Source: Sphingosinicella microcystinivorans (GTDB taxonomy: Bacteria > Pseudomonadota > Alphaproteobacteria > Sphingomonadales > Sphingomonadaceae). Taken from it: a stretch of 64,000 bases of DNA. Both the position numbers and the translations under genes were made by a program. How positions within the stretch are numbered: the stretch's first letter is position 1; each line of letters begins with the position of its first letter. The stretch lies in assembly GCF_003634215.1 (NCBI RefSeq), contig NZ_RBWX01000010.1:302277-366276 (forward strand). The letters are read 5' to 3'. The notes under the pieces were generated by a model that saw only the letters and a list, made by a program, of their open reading frames with translations, was not told the DNA's origin and did not search any database. This document shows positions 32,513 to 42,540 of the stretch, piece after piece.

Positions 32513-33403
32513 TCAGGCTTTGAGGAGCCGCAAGGTCGGCCACTCGCCGATGACGGTTCTGGAGACCGGCGCGACCCCGCAATTGCGGTACGCCGCTTCA
32601 ACCGCTTCGGCCTGACCCGCGAGCAACCCGGCGAGGACTAACGTCCCGCCGGGCGCAAGCGCCGCCGCGATGGACGGCGCCATTTCAATCAGCGGTCCGG
32701 CGAGGATATTCGCCACGACAAGATCGAACGGGCCGCGCGCGGCAAGCGCCGCCTCTTCCAGACCATCGGCCACGTAGAGCGCGATTTCGCCCGCGGCCTC
32801 CCCGATTTTCACACCGTTGATCTCGACATTCTCGCGCGACACCTTGATCGCGACGGGATCGATGTCACTGGCCGTGCCCTTTGCGCCCGGCCACGTCTTC
32901 GCGGCGGCAAGCGCGAGGATCGCCGTGCCGGTCCCGAGATCGAGCACGTTCTCCGGCACGAAATCGAGCGCATCGAGTGTCAACAGGCAGCCGGTCGTCG
33001 TTGCGTGCTGGCCGGTGCCGAATGCGAGCCCCGCTTCGATCTGAAGCCCGATGCGGCCCGGCGGCAGCAGTTCCGCGTCCGCTGCCGTGTGGACGAAAAA
33101 GCGCCCGGCCTCGACCGGGTCGAGCCCCGCCTGGCTCAGCGTCACCCAGTCCTCGTCCGCCAGTTCGACGAGCGTATGCGCGCCCTTCGCACTCGGCAGC
33201 AGCGCCGAGACAGCCTCGATCAGCGCCTGCGGCGGGTGTTCCTCTGTGTAGACATCGAGCTGCCAGTCATCAGGCTTCGATTCATCGGGCTCGCTGGTCA
33301 TCACCACGGGCGGCGGATCGAAGTCGGCAAGCTCCGGCACGTCTCCGGTGAAGATGTCCGCCTCGGCGCGCTTGCAGGCGAAGGTGAGTTTCCATGTCGT
33401 CAT
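32513..33403 (-). CDS. prmA: Ribosomal protein L11 methyltransferase PrmA
   Basis: A 296-residue protein from ATG 33403; the open frame extends to 33484 but the family begins at MTTWKLTFACKRAEADIF. The class-I SAM-binding motif is VLDLGTGTAILALAAAK, and the PrmA-specific ANILAGPLIEMAP and GLAFGTGQHATTTGCLL motifs are present. It trimethylates ribosomal protein L11. The N-terminal L11-recognition domain looks divergent in sequence but of normal length for alphaproteobacteria. Confidence 0.93.
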   Translation of the reverse strand: MTTWKLTFACKRAEADIFTGDVPELADFDPPPVVMTSEPDESKPDDWQLDVYTEEHPPQALIEAVSALLPSAKGAHTLVELADEDWVTLSQAGLDPVEAGRFFVHTAADAELLPPGRIGLQIEAGLAFGTGQHATTTGCLLTLDALDFVPENVLDLGTGTAILALAAAKTWPGAKGTASDIDPVAIKVSRENVEINGVKIGEAAGEIALYVADGLEEAALAARGPFDLVVANILAGPLIEMAPSIAAALAPGGTLVLAGLLAGQAEAVEAAYRNCGVAPVSRTVIGEWPTLRLLKA

Positions 33404-33519
33404 ACCCGCGGGGAATAGGCCGCGCCGGGTCGGGTTGCAATGTTTCGACGAACGGCTCTTGGCAGCCGCGGACGCTGCCGTCATGCTCTGCCCATAGTGC
33501 TCCTGACGAGGCCGAAATC

Positions 33520-35226
33520 ATGAAACTCCGCACGCTTCTGCCACTTCTTTTCGTCGGCGTCGCCGCCTGCGACTCCGCGCCCAAGGCGCCGCCGAAGGCG
33601 GATTGGAAGACATTTTCCGACGCCTATATCGAAGCGACGTTCAAGGCCGATCCCTACTTCGCGGTCTATCAGGGGCGGCACGAGTACGACGGGATCCTGC
33701 CCGATTGGTCGAAGGCGGGCATAAATGCGGAGATCGCGCGACTGAAGGCGGCGCTTGCCGATGCAGAGGCGATCGACCCCGCCGGCCTCGCCGATGCCGA
33801 TCGCTTCGAGCGCGACTATCTGATCGCTGTGACGCGCGGCAACCTGTTCTGGCTGGAAACGGCGCGCTGGCCCTATCGCAATCCGGCCTTCTACACCGAC
33901 GGCGGTCTTGATCCGAACGTCTACGTGGCGCGGCCCTATGCGGCGCCGGACGTGCGCCTGAAGGCGTTCGTGAAATACGCGAATGCGCTCCCGAAGGCCG
34001 CCGAGCAGATCAAGGCGAACCTCACCGGGCCGATGCCGCGCACCTACATCGACTACGGCCTCGCGGCGTTCAACGGCTATGCCGATTATTTCGCGAAGGA
34101 CGTGAAGATGGCCTTCGCGGAAGTGAAGGACGAGGGGCTCCAGAAGGAACTGGGCGCCGCGAGCAGCGCGGGCGCTAAGGCGATGCGCGACCTCGCCGCG
34201 TTCATGGAAACCAAGCGAACCGGCCAGACCGAGGACTTCGTGCTGGGGCCGGAGACGTTCGCGGCGATGGTGCGCGAGACGGAGGGCGTCGACATCAGCC
34301 TCGATGAGCTGGAACGCATCGGGGAGGCGGACCTGAAGCGCAATCAGGCAGCGCTGAAATCGGCGTGCGACAAGCTCGCGCCGGGCAAGTCCATCGCGGA
34401 CTGCATGGCGGTCGTGGCGAACGACAAGCCCGCCGATGGCCCGGTCGCGGAGGCGCGGCGCCAGTTGCCAGACCTCAGAGCCTTTTTGGTGAAAGCCGAT
34501 CTCGTGACCATTCCGGGCACGGAAGAGGCGCTCGTCGAGGAATCGCCGCCGTTCAACCGGCAGAACAGCGCCTACATCGATATTCCGGGGCCGTATGAGA
34601 AAGGGCTTCCGTCCGTCTACTACATCTCGCCGCCCGATCCTTCGTGGCCGAAGGATGTGCAGGACGGCTTCGTGCCGGGCAAGCTCGACCTGCTGTTCAC
34701 CTCGGTGCACGAGGTGTGGCCGGGGCACTTCCTCAACTTCCTGCACGCGAACCGCGCGAAATCGCAGTTCGGCAAGGTGTTCGTCGGCTATGCCTTCGCG
34801 GAAGGTTGGGCACATTATACCGAGGAGATGATGTGGGAGGCCGGCCTCAACGACGGCGACCCGGCGACGCACGTCGGCCAGCTTTCGAACGCACTGCTGC
34901 GTGACTGCCGCTACCTCTCCGCGATCGGGATGCATGCGCGCGGCATGAGCGTGGAACAGTCCCGCCAGATGTTCCGCGACCAGTGCTATCAGGACGAAGG
35001 CAACGCCCGCCAGCAATCGGCGCGCGGCACATACGATCCCGCCTATCTCAACTACACGATGGGCAAGCTGCTGATCCGCAAGCTCCGCGAGAACTGGACG
35101 GCATCACGCGGCGGTCGCAAGGCGTGGAAGGCTTTCCACGACGAATTCCTTGGGTATGGTGGGCCGCCGATCCCGCTGGTGCGCAAGGCGATGATGAAGG
35201 AGCCGGACGCGAAGGCGGTGTTTTGA
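33520..35226 (+). CDS. DUF885 family lipoprotein, putative metallopeptidase
   Basis: A 568-residue protein from ATG 33520. The N-terminus MKLRTLLPLLFVGVAACDS is a lipoprotein signal with the lipidated Cys near residue 17. The conserved metal-site motif HEVWPGHFLNFLH, with GYAFAEGWAHYTEEMMWEAG downstream, matches DUF885 proteins, which are related in pattern to gluzincin peptidases (HExxH-like). It is probably a periplasmic peptidase or hydrolase, with substrate unknown. Its stop lies 7 bp from the convergent helicase gene. Confidence 0.88.
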   Translation: MKLRTLLPLLFVGVAACDSAPKAPPKADWKTFSDAYIEATFKADPYFAVYQGRHEYDGILPDWSKAGINAEIARLKAALADAEAIDPAGLADADRFERDYLIAVTRGNLFWLETARWPYRNPAFYTDGGLDPNVYVARPYAAPDVRLKAFVKYANALPKAAEQIKANLTGPMPRTYIDYGLAAFNGYADYFAKDVKMAFAEVKDEGLQKELGAASSAGAKAMRDLAAFMETKRTGQTEDFVLGPETFAAMVRETEGVDISLDELERIGEADLKRNQAALKSACDKLAPGKSIADCMAVVANDKPADGPVAEARRQLPDLRAFLVKADLVTIPGTEEALVEESPPFNRQNSAYIDIPGPYEKGLPSVYYISPPDPSWPKDVQDGFVPGKLDLLFTSVHEVWPGHFLNFLHANRAKSQFGKVFVGYAFAEGWAHYTEEMMWEAGLNDGDPATHVGQLSNALLRDCRYLSAIGMHARGMSVEQSRQMFRDQCYQDEGNARQQSARGTYDPAYLNYTMGKLLIRKLRENWTASRGGRKAWKAFHDEFLGYGGPPIPLVRKAMMKEPDAKAVF

Positions 35227-35233
35227 GGGAGGG

Positions 35234-37522
35234 CTACCCCTGCACCTCAACAAAACTGTCGAGCACCCGCTTTTCGCCCGCGTGGTCGAACGCGACTTCA
35301 AGCTTGTTGCCCTCGATCCCCTTGATCGTGCCGCCGCCGAACTTCTGGTGGAAGACGCGCATCCCGACGGAGAGGTCGCGGCGCGGGGCGGCGCCGACGG
35401 TGACCGAGACGGGCTTCGCCTCGATCTGCGTCGCAGCGCGGGTGGGGCGGCCGTAGGTTTGGGCGCGTTGCCAGCCGGGGCCGTGGCCGCGCTGGGTGGC
35501 GCGGCTCACATCGGCGAAGGGGTCGCGCTCGTCGAGCGCGGCACGCCAGAGCGAGGCGCCGCCGGAGAGCGAGGTTTCGGCCTCGATATGCTCGCGCGGC
35601 AGTTCGCTGACGAAGCGTGAGGGGATGGACGAGGTCCACTGGCCGTAGATTTGCCGGTTTGCTGCGTGGAGAATCGTGGCCTCCTGCTTCGCGCGGGTGA
35701 TGCCGACGTAGGCGAGGCGGCGTTCCTCTTCCAGGCTTTTGAGCCCGCCTTCGTCGAGCGAGCGCTGCGAGGGGAAGACACCTTCCTCCCAGCCGACGAG
35801 GAAGACGTGATCGAACTCCAGCCCTTTTGCGGCATGAAGCGTCATAATGGTAACCTTGGGCTCATCTCTTGCTTCCTCGTTGTCATTCACGAGGCTGACG
35901 TGATCCAAGAACGATTCCATTGAATCAAAATCGCCCATAATGCGTGTCAGTTCGAACAAGTTTTCGACACGCCCTTGCGCCTCGGTGGAACGGTCGGCCT
36001 GCCACATTGCGAGATAGCCCGACTCTTCCAGAATGACGCGCGCCAATTCCGGGTGAGGGAGCGTGAGGAGCTGTTCGCGCCAGCGCCGGAAGTTCTCGGA
36101 TAGTTGCGCGAGCGCCCTGCGGGCGGCGGCGGGGATTTCGTTCGTGCCGGCGATGTCCAACGCGGCGACCGAGAGCGGCGCGCCTGTGGCGGCGGCGAAT
36201 TGGTGCAGGCGCTGCAGGCTTTTATCGCCGAGGCCGCGCTTGGGCGTGTTGACGATGCGTTCGAAGGCGAGGTCGTCGGCAGGCTGGCTGGTCACGCGGA
36301 AGTAGGCGATCATGTCGCGGATTTCGAGACGCGCAAAGAAGCGTGGGCCGCCGATGATGCGGAAAGGGATGCCGACGCGCATGAAGCGTTCCTCGAACGC
36401 TGCCATCTGATACTGCGCGCGCACGAGGATGGCGATGTGGTCGGCGGAGACACCCCGGCGCTGGAGGCTTTCGATCTCCTCACCGACGCGGCGGGCCTCT
36501 TCGGGGCCATCCCACACGCCGAGCACGCGGACCTTTTCGCCGCTGTCCGCCTCGGTCCACAGCGTCTTGCCGAGCCGATCTGCGTTCTGCGCTATGAGAC
36601 CTCCCGCCGCGCCAAGGATGTGGCCGGTGGAGCGGTAGTTCTGTTCGAGGCGGATCACCTTCGCGCCTGGGAAATCCTGCTCGAAACGGAGGATGTTGGC
36701 GACCTCCGCGCCGCGCCAGGAATAGATCGACTGGTCGTCGTCGCCCACGCAGCAGATGTTCTTGTGCTTCTGCGCGAGCAGGCGAAGCCACAGGTACTGC
36801 GAGACGTTGGTGTCCTGATACTCGTCGACGAGGATGTAGCGGAAGCGCGTCTGGTACTGCTCCAGCACGTCGCGGTGCTTGGCGAAGATGGTGAGCATGT
36901 GCAGCAGAAGATCGCCGAAATCGGTCGCGTTCAGCTCGACGAGCCGGGCCTGATAGGCGGCGTAGAGCGTGCCGGCCTTACCGTCCGCGAATGCCCAGGT
37001 TTCGTCTTTCGGAAGCGTTTCCGGCGTCCAGCCCCGGTTCTTCCACTTGTCGATCAGCCCGGCGAACTGGCGTGCGGGCCACCGCTTCTCGTCGAGATCG
37101 GCGGCAGTGATGATCTGCTTCAACAAGCGGATCTGGTCGTCGGTGTCGAGGATCGAAAAGTTCGATTTGAGCCCGACAAGCTCGGCGTGGCGGCGCAGCA
37201 TCTTCGCGGCGACGGCATGGAAGGTGCCGAGCCAGCCCAGCCCCTCCGACACGTCCCCGATCACGCCGTGCATCCGCTCGCGCATCTCGCGCGCCGCCTT
37301 GTTGGTGAACGTGACGGCGAGGATTTCCGAAGGCCAGGCGCGCTGCGTGTAGATGATGTGCGCCAGGCGCGAGGTCAGCGCGCGCGTTTTCCCTGTTCCC
37401 GCGCCCGCCAGCATCAGAACGGGGCCTTCCGTCGTCAGCACGGCATCGCGCTGCGGCGCGTTCAGGCCGCTCAGATAGGGCGGTTCATCGCGGGGCGAGC
37501 TGGGAACGGATACACTCATCAT
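35234..37522 (-). CDS. uvrD: UvrD/PcrA-type DNA helicase
   Basis: A 762-residue superfamily-1 helicase. Motifs in order are the Q-motif LNAPQRDAVL, Walker A LAGAGTGKTRALTSRLA, Ia AVTFTNKAAREMRERM, II ILVDEYQDTN, III CCVGDDDQSIYSWRGA, IV LEQNYRST, V TIMTLHAAKGLEFDHVFLVG and VI EERRLAYVGITRAKQEA. It unwinds DNA 3'-5' in excision and mismatch repair and removes RecA or stalled polymerase. The C-terminal tail with FHQKFGGGTIKGIEGNKLEV is the RNA-polymerase-binding Tudor-like region seen in PcrA/UvrD. Confidence 0.95.
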   Translation of the reverse strand: MMSVSVPSSPRDEPPYLSGLNAPQRDAVLTTEGPVLMLAGAGTGKTRALTSRLAHIIYTQRAWPSEILAVTFTNKAAREMRERMHGVIGDVSEGLGWLGTFHAVAAKMLRRHAELVGLKSNFSILDTDDQIRLLKQIITAADLDEKRWPARQFAGLIDKWKNRGWTPETLPKDETWAFADGKAGTLYAAYQARLVELNATDFGDLLLHMLTIFAKHRDVLEQYQTRFRYILVDEYQDTNVSQYLWLRLLAQKHKNICCVGDDDQSIYSWRGAEVANILRFEQDFPGAKVIRLEQNYRSTGHILGAAGGLIAQNADRLGKTLWTEADSGEKVRVLGVWDGPEEARRVGEEIESLQRRGVSADHIAILVRAQYQMAAFEERFMRVGIPFRIIGGPRFFARLEIRDMIAYFRVTSQPADDLAFERIVNTPKRGLGDKSLQRLHQFAAATGAPLSVAALDIAGTNEIPAAARRALAQLSENFRRWREQLLTLPHPELARVILEESGYLAMWQADRSTEAQGRVENLFELTRIMGDFDSMESFLDHVSLVNDNEEARDEPKVTIMTLHAAKGLEFDHVFLVGWEEGVFPSQRSLDEGGLKSLEEERRLAYVGITRAKQEATILHAANRQIYGQWTSSIPSRFVSELPREHIEAETSLSGGASLWRAALDERDPFADVSRATQRGHGPGWQRAQTYGRPTRAATQIEAKPVSVTVGAAPRRDLSVGMRVFHQKFGGGTIKGIEGNKLEVAFDHAGEKRVLDSFVEVQG

Positions 37523-37573
37523 ACGCTGTGATAATCTCTATGGTGTTGTCTTGGCCAGTGTGAAGAACATTTT

Positions 37574-40500
37574 GTGAACGGAAGTGCAATGCGGAAGACG
37601 TGGATCGGGTTCGGCGCAGTGGCGGGAACGGCGGCCGTGGTGGCGGCCGTTCCCTATTTCATAGACTGGAACTGGTTCAAGCCGCAGCTTGTTACGGCCG
37701 TGGAAGAAGCGACCGGCTATGATGTGGAGGTGGCTGGAAACATCGGCTTTTCGCTGCTGCCGAGCCCGCGCCTGTCTGCTGAAGGCGTCACCGTAACGGG
37801 CTTCGGGCCAAGCCGCGAACCGCTCGTGAAGGCTGAGAAGCTCTCTGCCGCCGTTGCCTTCCTGCCGCTGCTTTCGAAGCGGGCGGAGGTGAAATACATC
37901 GCGCTCGAAACGCCCGTCGTGCGCATCATCAACTACGCCGACGGCACCAACAACTGGTCTGACCCGGCGAAGGTGGACACGGGGTCTTCAGGCGGCGAAC
38001 TCTCGATCGAGGATTTCCGCATCGAGAAGGGCACGTTCATCATGCAGTCGCCCGAGGGCGAGCCGACCCGGGTGGACGATATCGACATGAACGTCGCCAT
38101 CGCGAGCGCGGCAGGGCCCTACACCGTAGAGGGCTCGCTGCGTTACGGCGCCATGCCGGTGACGCTGAAAGCGGACTACGAACAGGGCGGTCTCAAGCTT
38201 GATGCGACGCTCGCAGAGGCCGGAACGATCGCCTTCGCAGGCCGGATCGGGGAGGCGGAAGGGGACGCCGCGACACCCGTTTCGGGCAGGCTGACGCTCA
38301 GCGGCGAAAAGCTCGGCGATCTGCTCGCGGCGTTCAGCGGCGAAGACGCTTCCAAGGCGCTTGCCTACGCGAAGCCCTTCGCGTTCAAGGCCGCGATCGA
38401 GGGTACGACGGAGCGCCTTCGCTTCGCGGACGTGAGCGGAACCGTCGCGGGATCGAATTTCGGCGGCGCCTTCGATGTGGAGCGCGGCGACAGGACGTCG
38501 ATCAGCGGACGGGTGGTCGTCGACGCGCTGAATGCGGCGGAGTGGATGTCCGCCGAAAAGAAGGATGAAGACAAAGAGCCATTCGAGCTTCCCGAGACGA
38601 TCGATGCCGATGTGCTCGTGCGCGTGAACGATGCGCGCTACGACACGATGCAGCTTGGCGCCGTGAACGCGCCGGTGAAACTTGCGAACCGGGTGGTTAC
38701 GCTTGGCGACACACGGCTCGAGCTTGCGGGCGGCGGAAGCGCTGTCGTGCGCGGTATCCTTGATGCGGCAGACGGCGAGCCCCGCTTCCGGGGACGCTTC
38801 GGCACCAGCCTGCCGCGCCCCGCGCAGACGCTCGCGGCTTTCGGCACAGACGGTTACACGTCGCTGCCGCCCGCGACGCTCGGCGGCACGATCGAATACC
38901 GCGACGATGCCGTTACGCTGGGGGACCTGCGCGGAACGCTCGATGGCAAAGCGGTCGGCGGCAAGGTTCACTACCCGCTCGAAGAAACGCTGCCGATCGA
39001 CGTGACGCTTGGCCTGCAGGGCCTGAACTGGGACCGTGTGGTGTCGAAACCGTCGACCGCCGCCAAATCGGGCGACGGTTTCGCGCGCACCGTGAATTTC
39101 GATGTGCGGCTCGGCGAGCTTCTGATGGGCGGCAGCCGCTACGGCGGCATCACCGCGAAGGGCAACTACGCCGCCGACAAGGTCACGCTTGCGCAGGCGA
39201 TGGTTCAGGAAGCGATGGGCTTCGGGGTCACCGCGAAGGGCAGCATCGACAAGCTTTCGACGGATCGCCAGGCCGACCTCGCGCTCGGCCTTGCGGGCGA
39301 AGGGGTGAAAGGGGCGATCAATGTGAAGGGGCCGATGTCGAAGCTCGATGTCGGTGGTGCGGTCACGTATGCGGGCGCGGAAATCGGCCTCAACGGCTGG
39401 GTGCGCACCGACCCCGACGTCGCCTATCAGCTTGCCGCCTCGGCGAAGGCGCCGGAGGCGGGCGTCGTGCTCGCGCGGCTGCAGGATGAACCGCGCGGCG
39501 CAAAGCTTGGTCCGCTCGATCTCGGTATGCAGATCGCGGGCGCGGGCGATGTCGCGAAGATCACCGGCCTTGCAGGCAAGATCGGCGGCATGACGCTTTC
39601 GGGTGAGGCGTCCGTCAATACGGGCGGTTCGGTGCCGGTGGTGAACGCCGTGCTGAATGCGGGCGTCGTGCCCGTGCTCGCGCTGATGGGCGACGACGGC
39701 ACCGGCGCGGCAGAGGCGGCGAGCGGAAAGGGTGCGCGCTGGTCTTCAGAGCCGCTGTCGTTCGACTGGATTCGCAACTTCGACGGCCGCATCGCGCTGA
39801 CCGCAGAGCGCGCCAATTACGACGCCTATGTTCTGGAAAAGCCGTCGCTCGCGCTCACCAACAAAGGCGGCGTCATGACGATCGAAGGCCTGAAAGGCCA
39901 GCTATACGGCGGCACCTTCACCGCTTCCGGCGCGCTGGCCTCTGGGGACGCGCAGGGCATTGCGCTCAAGGTCGCGCTCAGCGGTGTGCCGGTCGAGCCG
40001 TTCCTGAAGGCGGCAATGGCGAGTGCGCCCGCCACCGGCACGTTTGACATGACCGCAAACGTCACCGCGCGGGGCCGTTCGCAGAAGGCGCTGATGTCTT
40101 CGCTTGCGGGCCCGGTCCGCTTGGCGGCGACGAACGGGGTGATCCGCAAGGTCAATCTGAAGGCACTCGACGAGGAACTGGACGACCTGCGCTCGCTCGA
40201 CAGCTTCGTACGCTTCGCGGGCACGGCGCTGAAAGGCGGCGAGACGCAGTACCGTACGCTCGCGATCGATGCGACCGGCAAGGGCGGCCGCTTCAACATC
40301 GATACGGTTACGAGCGATATGGACGGCGGCAGCGTCACCGCGAAGGGCTACGTCGACATCGGGGCTTGGTATGCGGACAGCGTCGCCACGTTCCGGCTCG
40401 GCAGCCACAAGGATGCGCCGGCGATCCCGGCGACCATCAAGGGTCCGCTGCCGGTGCCGGAGGTCAAATACTCTCTCGGCCCGCTGCAAACATGGTTCGG

Positions 40501-40729
40501 CAAGCGCATCGCGCTGGTCGGCATCAACGCGGCGGTCGGCGGCGACAAGCTCGATCTCGGCAGCCTCATCGGCGGCAAGAAGACGCAGACGCCCGCTGTC
40601 GCGGAAGGCGAAGCGCCAGCAGAAGCCGCCCCGCAGAAAAGCGTGGAGGAAGAGCTGGGCACCGCGCTCGGCAAGGGTCTCGGTAAGCTCTTCGGGAAGA
40701 AGAAGCCCGCCGAGGAGCCGCAGGAGTAA
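37574..40729 (+). CDS. AsmA family protein
   Basis: A 1051-residue protein (start GTG 37574; ATG 37589 is an alternative in the same frame with a GGAAG nearby). One N-terminal membrane anchor (WIGFGAVAGTAAVVAAVPYF) is followed by a very long periplasmic region of beta-rich repeats, AsmA N-domain first (ATGYDVEVAGNIGFSLLPSP) and AsmA_2-type C-domain last. AsmA-like proteins are now thought to form hydrophobic grooves for phospholipid transfer between membranes. The last ~40 residues are a Lys/Glu/Pro tail. The stop lies 2 bp from the convergent rsmD stop. Confidence 0.9.
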   Translation: MNGSAMRKTWIGFGAVAGTAAVVAAVPYFIDWNWFKPQLVTAVEEATGYDVEVAGNIGFSLLPSPRLSAEGVTVTGFGPSREPLVKAEKLSAAVAFLPLLSKRAEVKYIALETPVVRIINYADGTNNWSDPAKVDTGSSGGELSIEDFRIEKGTFIMQSPEGEPTRVDDIDMNVAIASAAGPYTVEGSLRYGAMPVTLKADYEQGGLKLDATLAEAGTIAFAGRIGEAEGDAATPVSGRLTLSGEKLGDLLAAFSGEDASKALAYAKPFAFKAAIEGTTERLRFADVSGTVAGSNFGGAFDVERGDRTSISGRVVVDALNAAEWMSAEKKDEDKEPFELPETIDADVLVRVNDARYDTMQLGAVNAPVKLANRVVTLGDTRLELAGGGSAVVRGILDAADGEPRFRGRFGTSLPRPAQTLAAFGTDGYTSLPPATLGGTIEYRDDAVTLGDLRGTLDGKAVGGKVHYPLEETLPIDVTLGLQGLNWDRVVSKPSTAAKSGDGFARTVNFDVRLGELLMGGSRYGGITAKGNYAADKVTLAQAMVQEAMGFGVTAKGSIDKLSTDRQADLALGLAGEGVKGAINVKGPMSKLDVGGAVTYAGAEIGLNGWVRTDPDVAYQLAASAKAPEAGVVLARLQDEPRGAKLGPLDLGMQIAGAGDVAKITGLAGKIGGMTLSGEASVNTGGSVPVVNAVLNAGVVPVLALMGDDGTGAAEAASGKGARWSSEPLSFDWIRNFDGRIALTAERANYDAYVLEKPSLALTNKGGVMTIEGLKGQLYGGTFTASGALASGDAQGIALKVALSGVPVEPFLKAAMASAPATGTFDMTANVTARGRSQKALMSSLAGPVRLAATNGVIRKVNLKALDEELDDLRSLDSFVRFAGTALKGGETQYRTLAIDATGKGGRFNIDTVTSDMDGGSVTAKGYVDIGAWYADSVATFRLGSHKDAPAIPATIKGPLPVPEVKYSLGPLQTWFGKRIALVGINAAVGGDKLDLGSLIGGKKTQTPAVAEGEAPAEAAPQKSVEEELGTALGKGLGKLFGKKKPAEEPQE

Positions 40730-40731
40730 CG

Positions 40732-41274
40732 CTAAAGCGCCCGCAGCAAGTGGAGGCTCGCCTTGCCGACGGTACGCACCGTATCGGTCGTGTAGCCCTC
40801 CGCCGTCAGCGCCTCATCGCGCCGCGTCTCGACGCTGATCCACGCGCCCGGCGCCAGCCAGCGCCCCTGCTGCAAAGCCGCAAGTGCCCGCTCGCCAAGC
40901 CCCTTGCCGTAGGGCGGGTCAAGGAGCACGAGATCATACGCCACAATCGCCGTCCCCGGCGCATCCGCGCTTCGTGCCAGCACGTCGGTCCGGTCGGCAG
41001 CGCCAAGCTTCGCGATATTCGCCTTGAGCGCGGCAAGCGCGGCGCGGTCCGTTTCCACGAACGTCGCATGCCCCGCCCCGCGCGACAGGGCCTCGAGCCC
41101 GAGCGCGCCCGTGCCCGCGAAGAGGTCGGCCACGCGCAGCCCTTCGAAGGTGCCGAGGCGGCTCGTCAGCATCGAGAACAAGGTTTCGCGCGCCCGATCT
41201 GCTGTTGGACGCGTTTCAGCGCCCGTTGGCGACACGAGCGGCCTTCCGCGCCAGGCGCCGGCGATAATCCTCAT
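40732..41274 (-). CDS. rsmD: 16S rRNA (guanine(966)-N(2))-methyltransferase RsmD
   Basis: A 180-residue class-I methyltransferase. It starts MRIIAGAWRGRPL, the RsmD N-terminal motif, then RPTADRARETLFSML, the SAM-binding VADLFAGTGALGLEAL, and the catalytic LLDPPYGKG (DPPY). It methylates G966 of 16S rRNA in the assembled 30S subunit. It overlaps the upstream pseudouridine synthase gene by 4 nt (ATGA), the usual alphaproteobacterial pairing. Confidence 0.96.
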   Translation of the reverse strand: MRIIAGAWRGRPLVSPTGAETRPTADRARETLFSMLTSRLGTFEGLRVADLFAGTGALGLEALSRGAGHATFVETDRAALAALKANIAKLGAADRTDVLARSADAPGTAIVAYDLVLLDPPYGKGLGERALAALQQGRWLAPGAWISVETRRDEALTAEGYTTDTVRTVGKASLHLLRAL

Positions 41275-42386
41275 TTGCCGGGAAGGCGGCTCCGCAGCCG
41301 CGAAACGGCGTCGTCGGGGATCTGCTCCACGCCGCGCACGGGCAGGTCTTCAAGCTCGAAGGGGCCGTAGCTGACGCGGATCAGCCGCGCGACCTTGAGC
41401 CCCAGATGCTCCAGCACCTTGCGGACCTCGCGGTTCTTGCCTTCCGTAATCGTGATGACGAGCCAAGCGTAGGCGCCCGATTTATGCTCGATATCGGCAT
41501 TGATCGAGCCGTAGCGGACGCCTTCGATGGTAACGCCCTCGGCGAGCGCTTCGAGCGCACGGGCATTGACGCTGCCGAACACGCGCACACGATAACGGCG
41601 TATGAGCGCGTTCGCGGGCAACTCCATCGCGCGTTTCAGTTCACCGTCGTTGGTGAGCAGCAACAGGCCCTCGGTGTTCATGTCGAGGCGACCAATGGTG
41701 ACCAGCCTCGGAAGATCCTTGGGCAAAAGATCGTAGATCGTGGCCCGGCCCTTGGGGTCGCGCGCGGTTGTCAGGCATCCCGTCGGCTTGTGGAAACGGT
41801 AAAGTCGCGTCGCGCTTGCAGCGGCGACAGGGTTCCCGTCCACCGTCACGCCGTCAAGCGAGGCAAGGTTGAGCGCGGGCGAGGTAAGTGCCGTGCCCTC
41901 CACTGAAACGCGGCCTTCGGCGATCATGCGCTCGATATCGCGGCGCGAACCGACACCCGCCCGGGCCAGAAGCTTGGCAATGCGCTGCGGCGCGCCCGGC
42001 CGATGCGCAGCCGGCGCTGCAGCGCCCTCAGAGCGCCGCGTCGGGCGCTCATCCGTGCGCCGCGGGGGGCGTCTATCCGTGCGGCGGGAGGGCCGCTCAT
42101 CGGATTCGGATCGGTTATCGGGGCGGGGTCGACGTTCGCCGGGCTTTCCTGTCCGTTCATTGAAGCTGCGTTCCAGAGGCGCACGTTCGCGGACCGGGCG
42201 GTCGCGGACTGGCCGTGCAGTACCCCGCTCACCGGCGCGTTCCGCGGCGCGTGGACCGTCGGGAACGTGGTCTTGTTCGGTGGCGCGGCGCGGGCGTTGC
42301 GGTTTGCCGCCAAACGGCGGACGGGCAGGGCCACCGGTTTTCGATGGACGGCGCGGCGGACCGGAACGGCGAGGGGGCTTCGACAT
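41271..42386 (-). CDS. rluB: RluB-family rRNA pseudouridine synthase
   Basis: A 371-residue protein (ATG 42386; 42395 is an alternative three codons upstream). The first ~125 residues are a low-complexity Arg/Pro/Gly/Asp extension, likely disordered and RNA-binding. Then an S4 RNA-binding domain (RIAKLLARAGVGSRRDIERM) and the RsuA/RluB catalytic domain with the catalytic Asp in GRLDMNTEGLLLLTNDG follow, and the C-terminal motif NREVRKVLEHLGLKVARLIR. It converts a uridine in 23S rRNA. Such extended N-termini are common in this group. Confidence 0.93.
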   Translation of the reverse strand: MSKPPRRSGPPRRPSKTGGPARPPFGGKPQRPRRATEQDHVPDGPRAAERAGERGTARPVRDRPVRERAPLERSFNERTGKPGERRPRPDNRSESDERPSRRTDRRPPRRTDERPTRRSEGAAAPAAHRPGAPQRIAKLLARAGVGSRRDIERMIAEGRVSVEGTALTSPALNLASLDGVTVDGNPVAAASATRLYRFHKPTGCLTTARDPKGRATIYDLLPKDLPRLVTIGRLDMNTEGLLLLTNDGELKRAMELPANALIRRYRVRVFGSVNARALEALAEGVTIEGVRYGSINADIEHKSGAYAWLVITITEGKNREVRKVLEHLGLKVARLIRVSYGPFELEDLPVRGVEQIPDDAVSRLRSRLPGK

Positions 42387-42455
42387 TGCGCTCAACTGGA
42401 CCTGAAGCGAACAATTGGCAAGCCCGCCACTTTCGGCTAGTGGCTTCCCGCCTGT

Positions 42456-42540
42456 GCCCCTGTGGCGGAATTGGTAGACGCGCTCGACTCAAAATCGAGT
42501 TTCGCAAGAAGTGTCGGTTCGAGTCCGACCGGGGGTACCA
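42456..42540 (+). tRNA. tRNA-Leu (anticodon CAA)
   Basis: An 85-nt tRNA with the encoded CCA end. The acceptor pairs GCCCCTG with CGGGGGT, the anticodon stem is CTCGA/TCGAG around loop CTCAAAA giving anticodon CAA, and the T-arm contains GGTTCGAGTCC. It has the long variable arm of class-II tRNAs. A P4-type integrase follows 159 bp downstream, so the tRNA 3' end is the likely attachment site of the adjoining island. Confidence 0.95.

Noticed and set aside
36104..37531. 475-codon plus-strand frame antisense to the helicase gene
   Set aside because: UvrD motifs I-VI are all on the minus strand; this frame shows no homology pattern.
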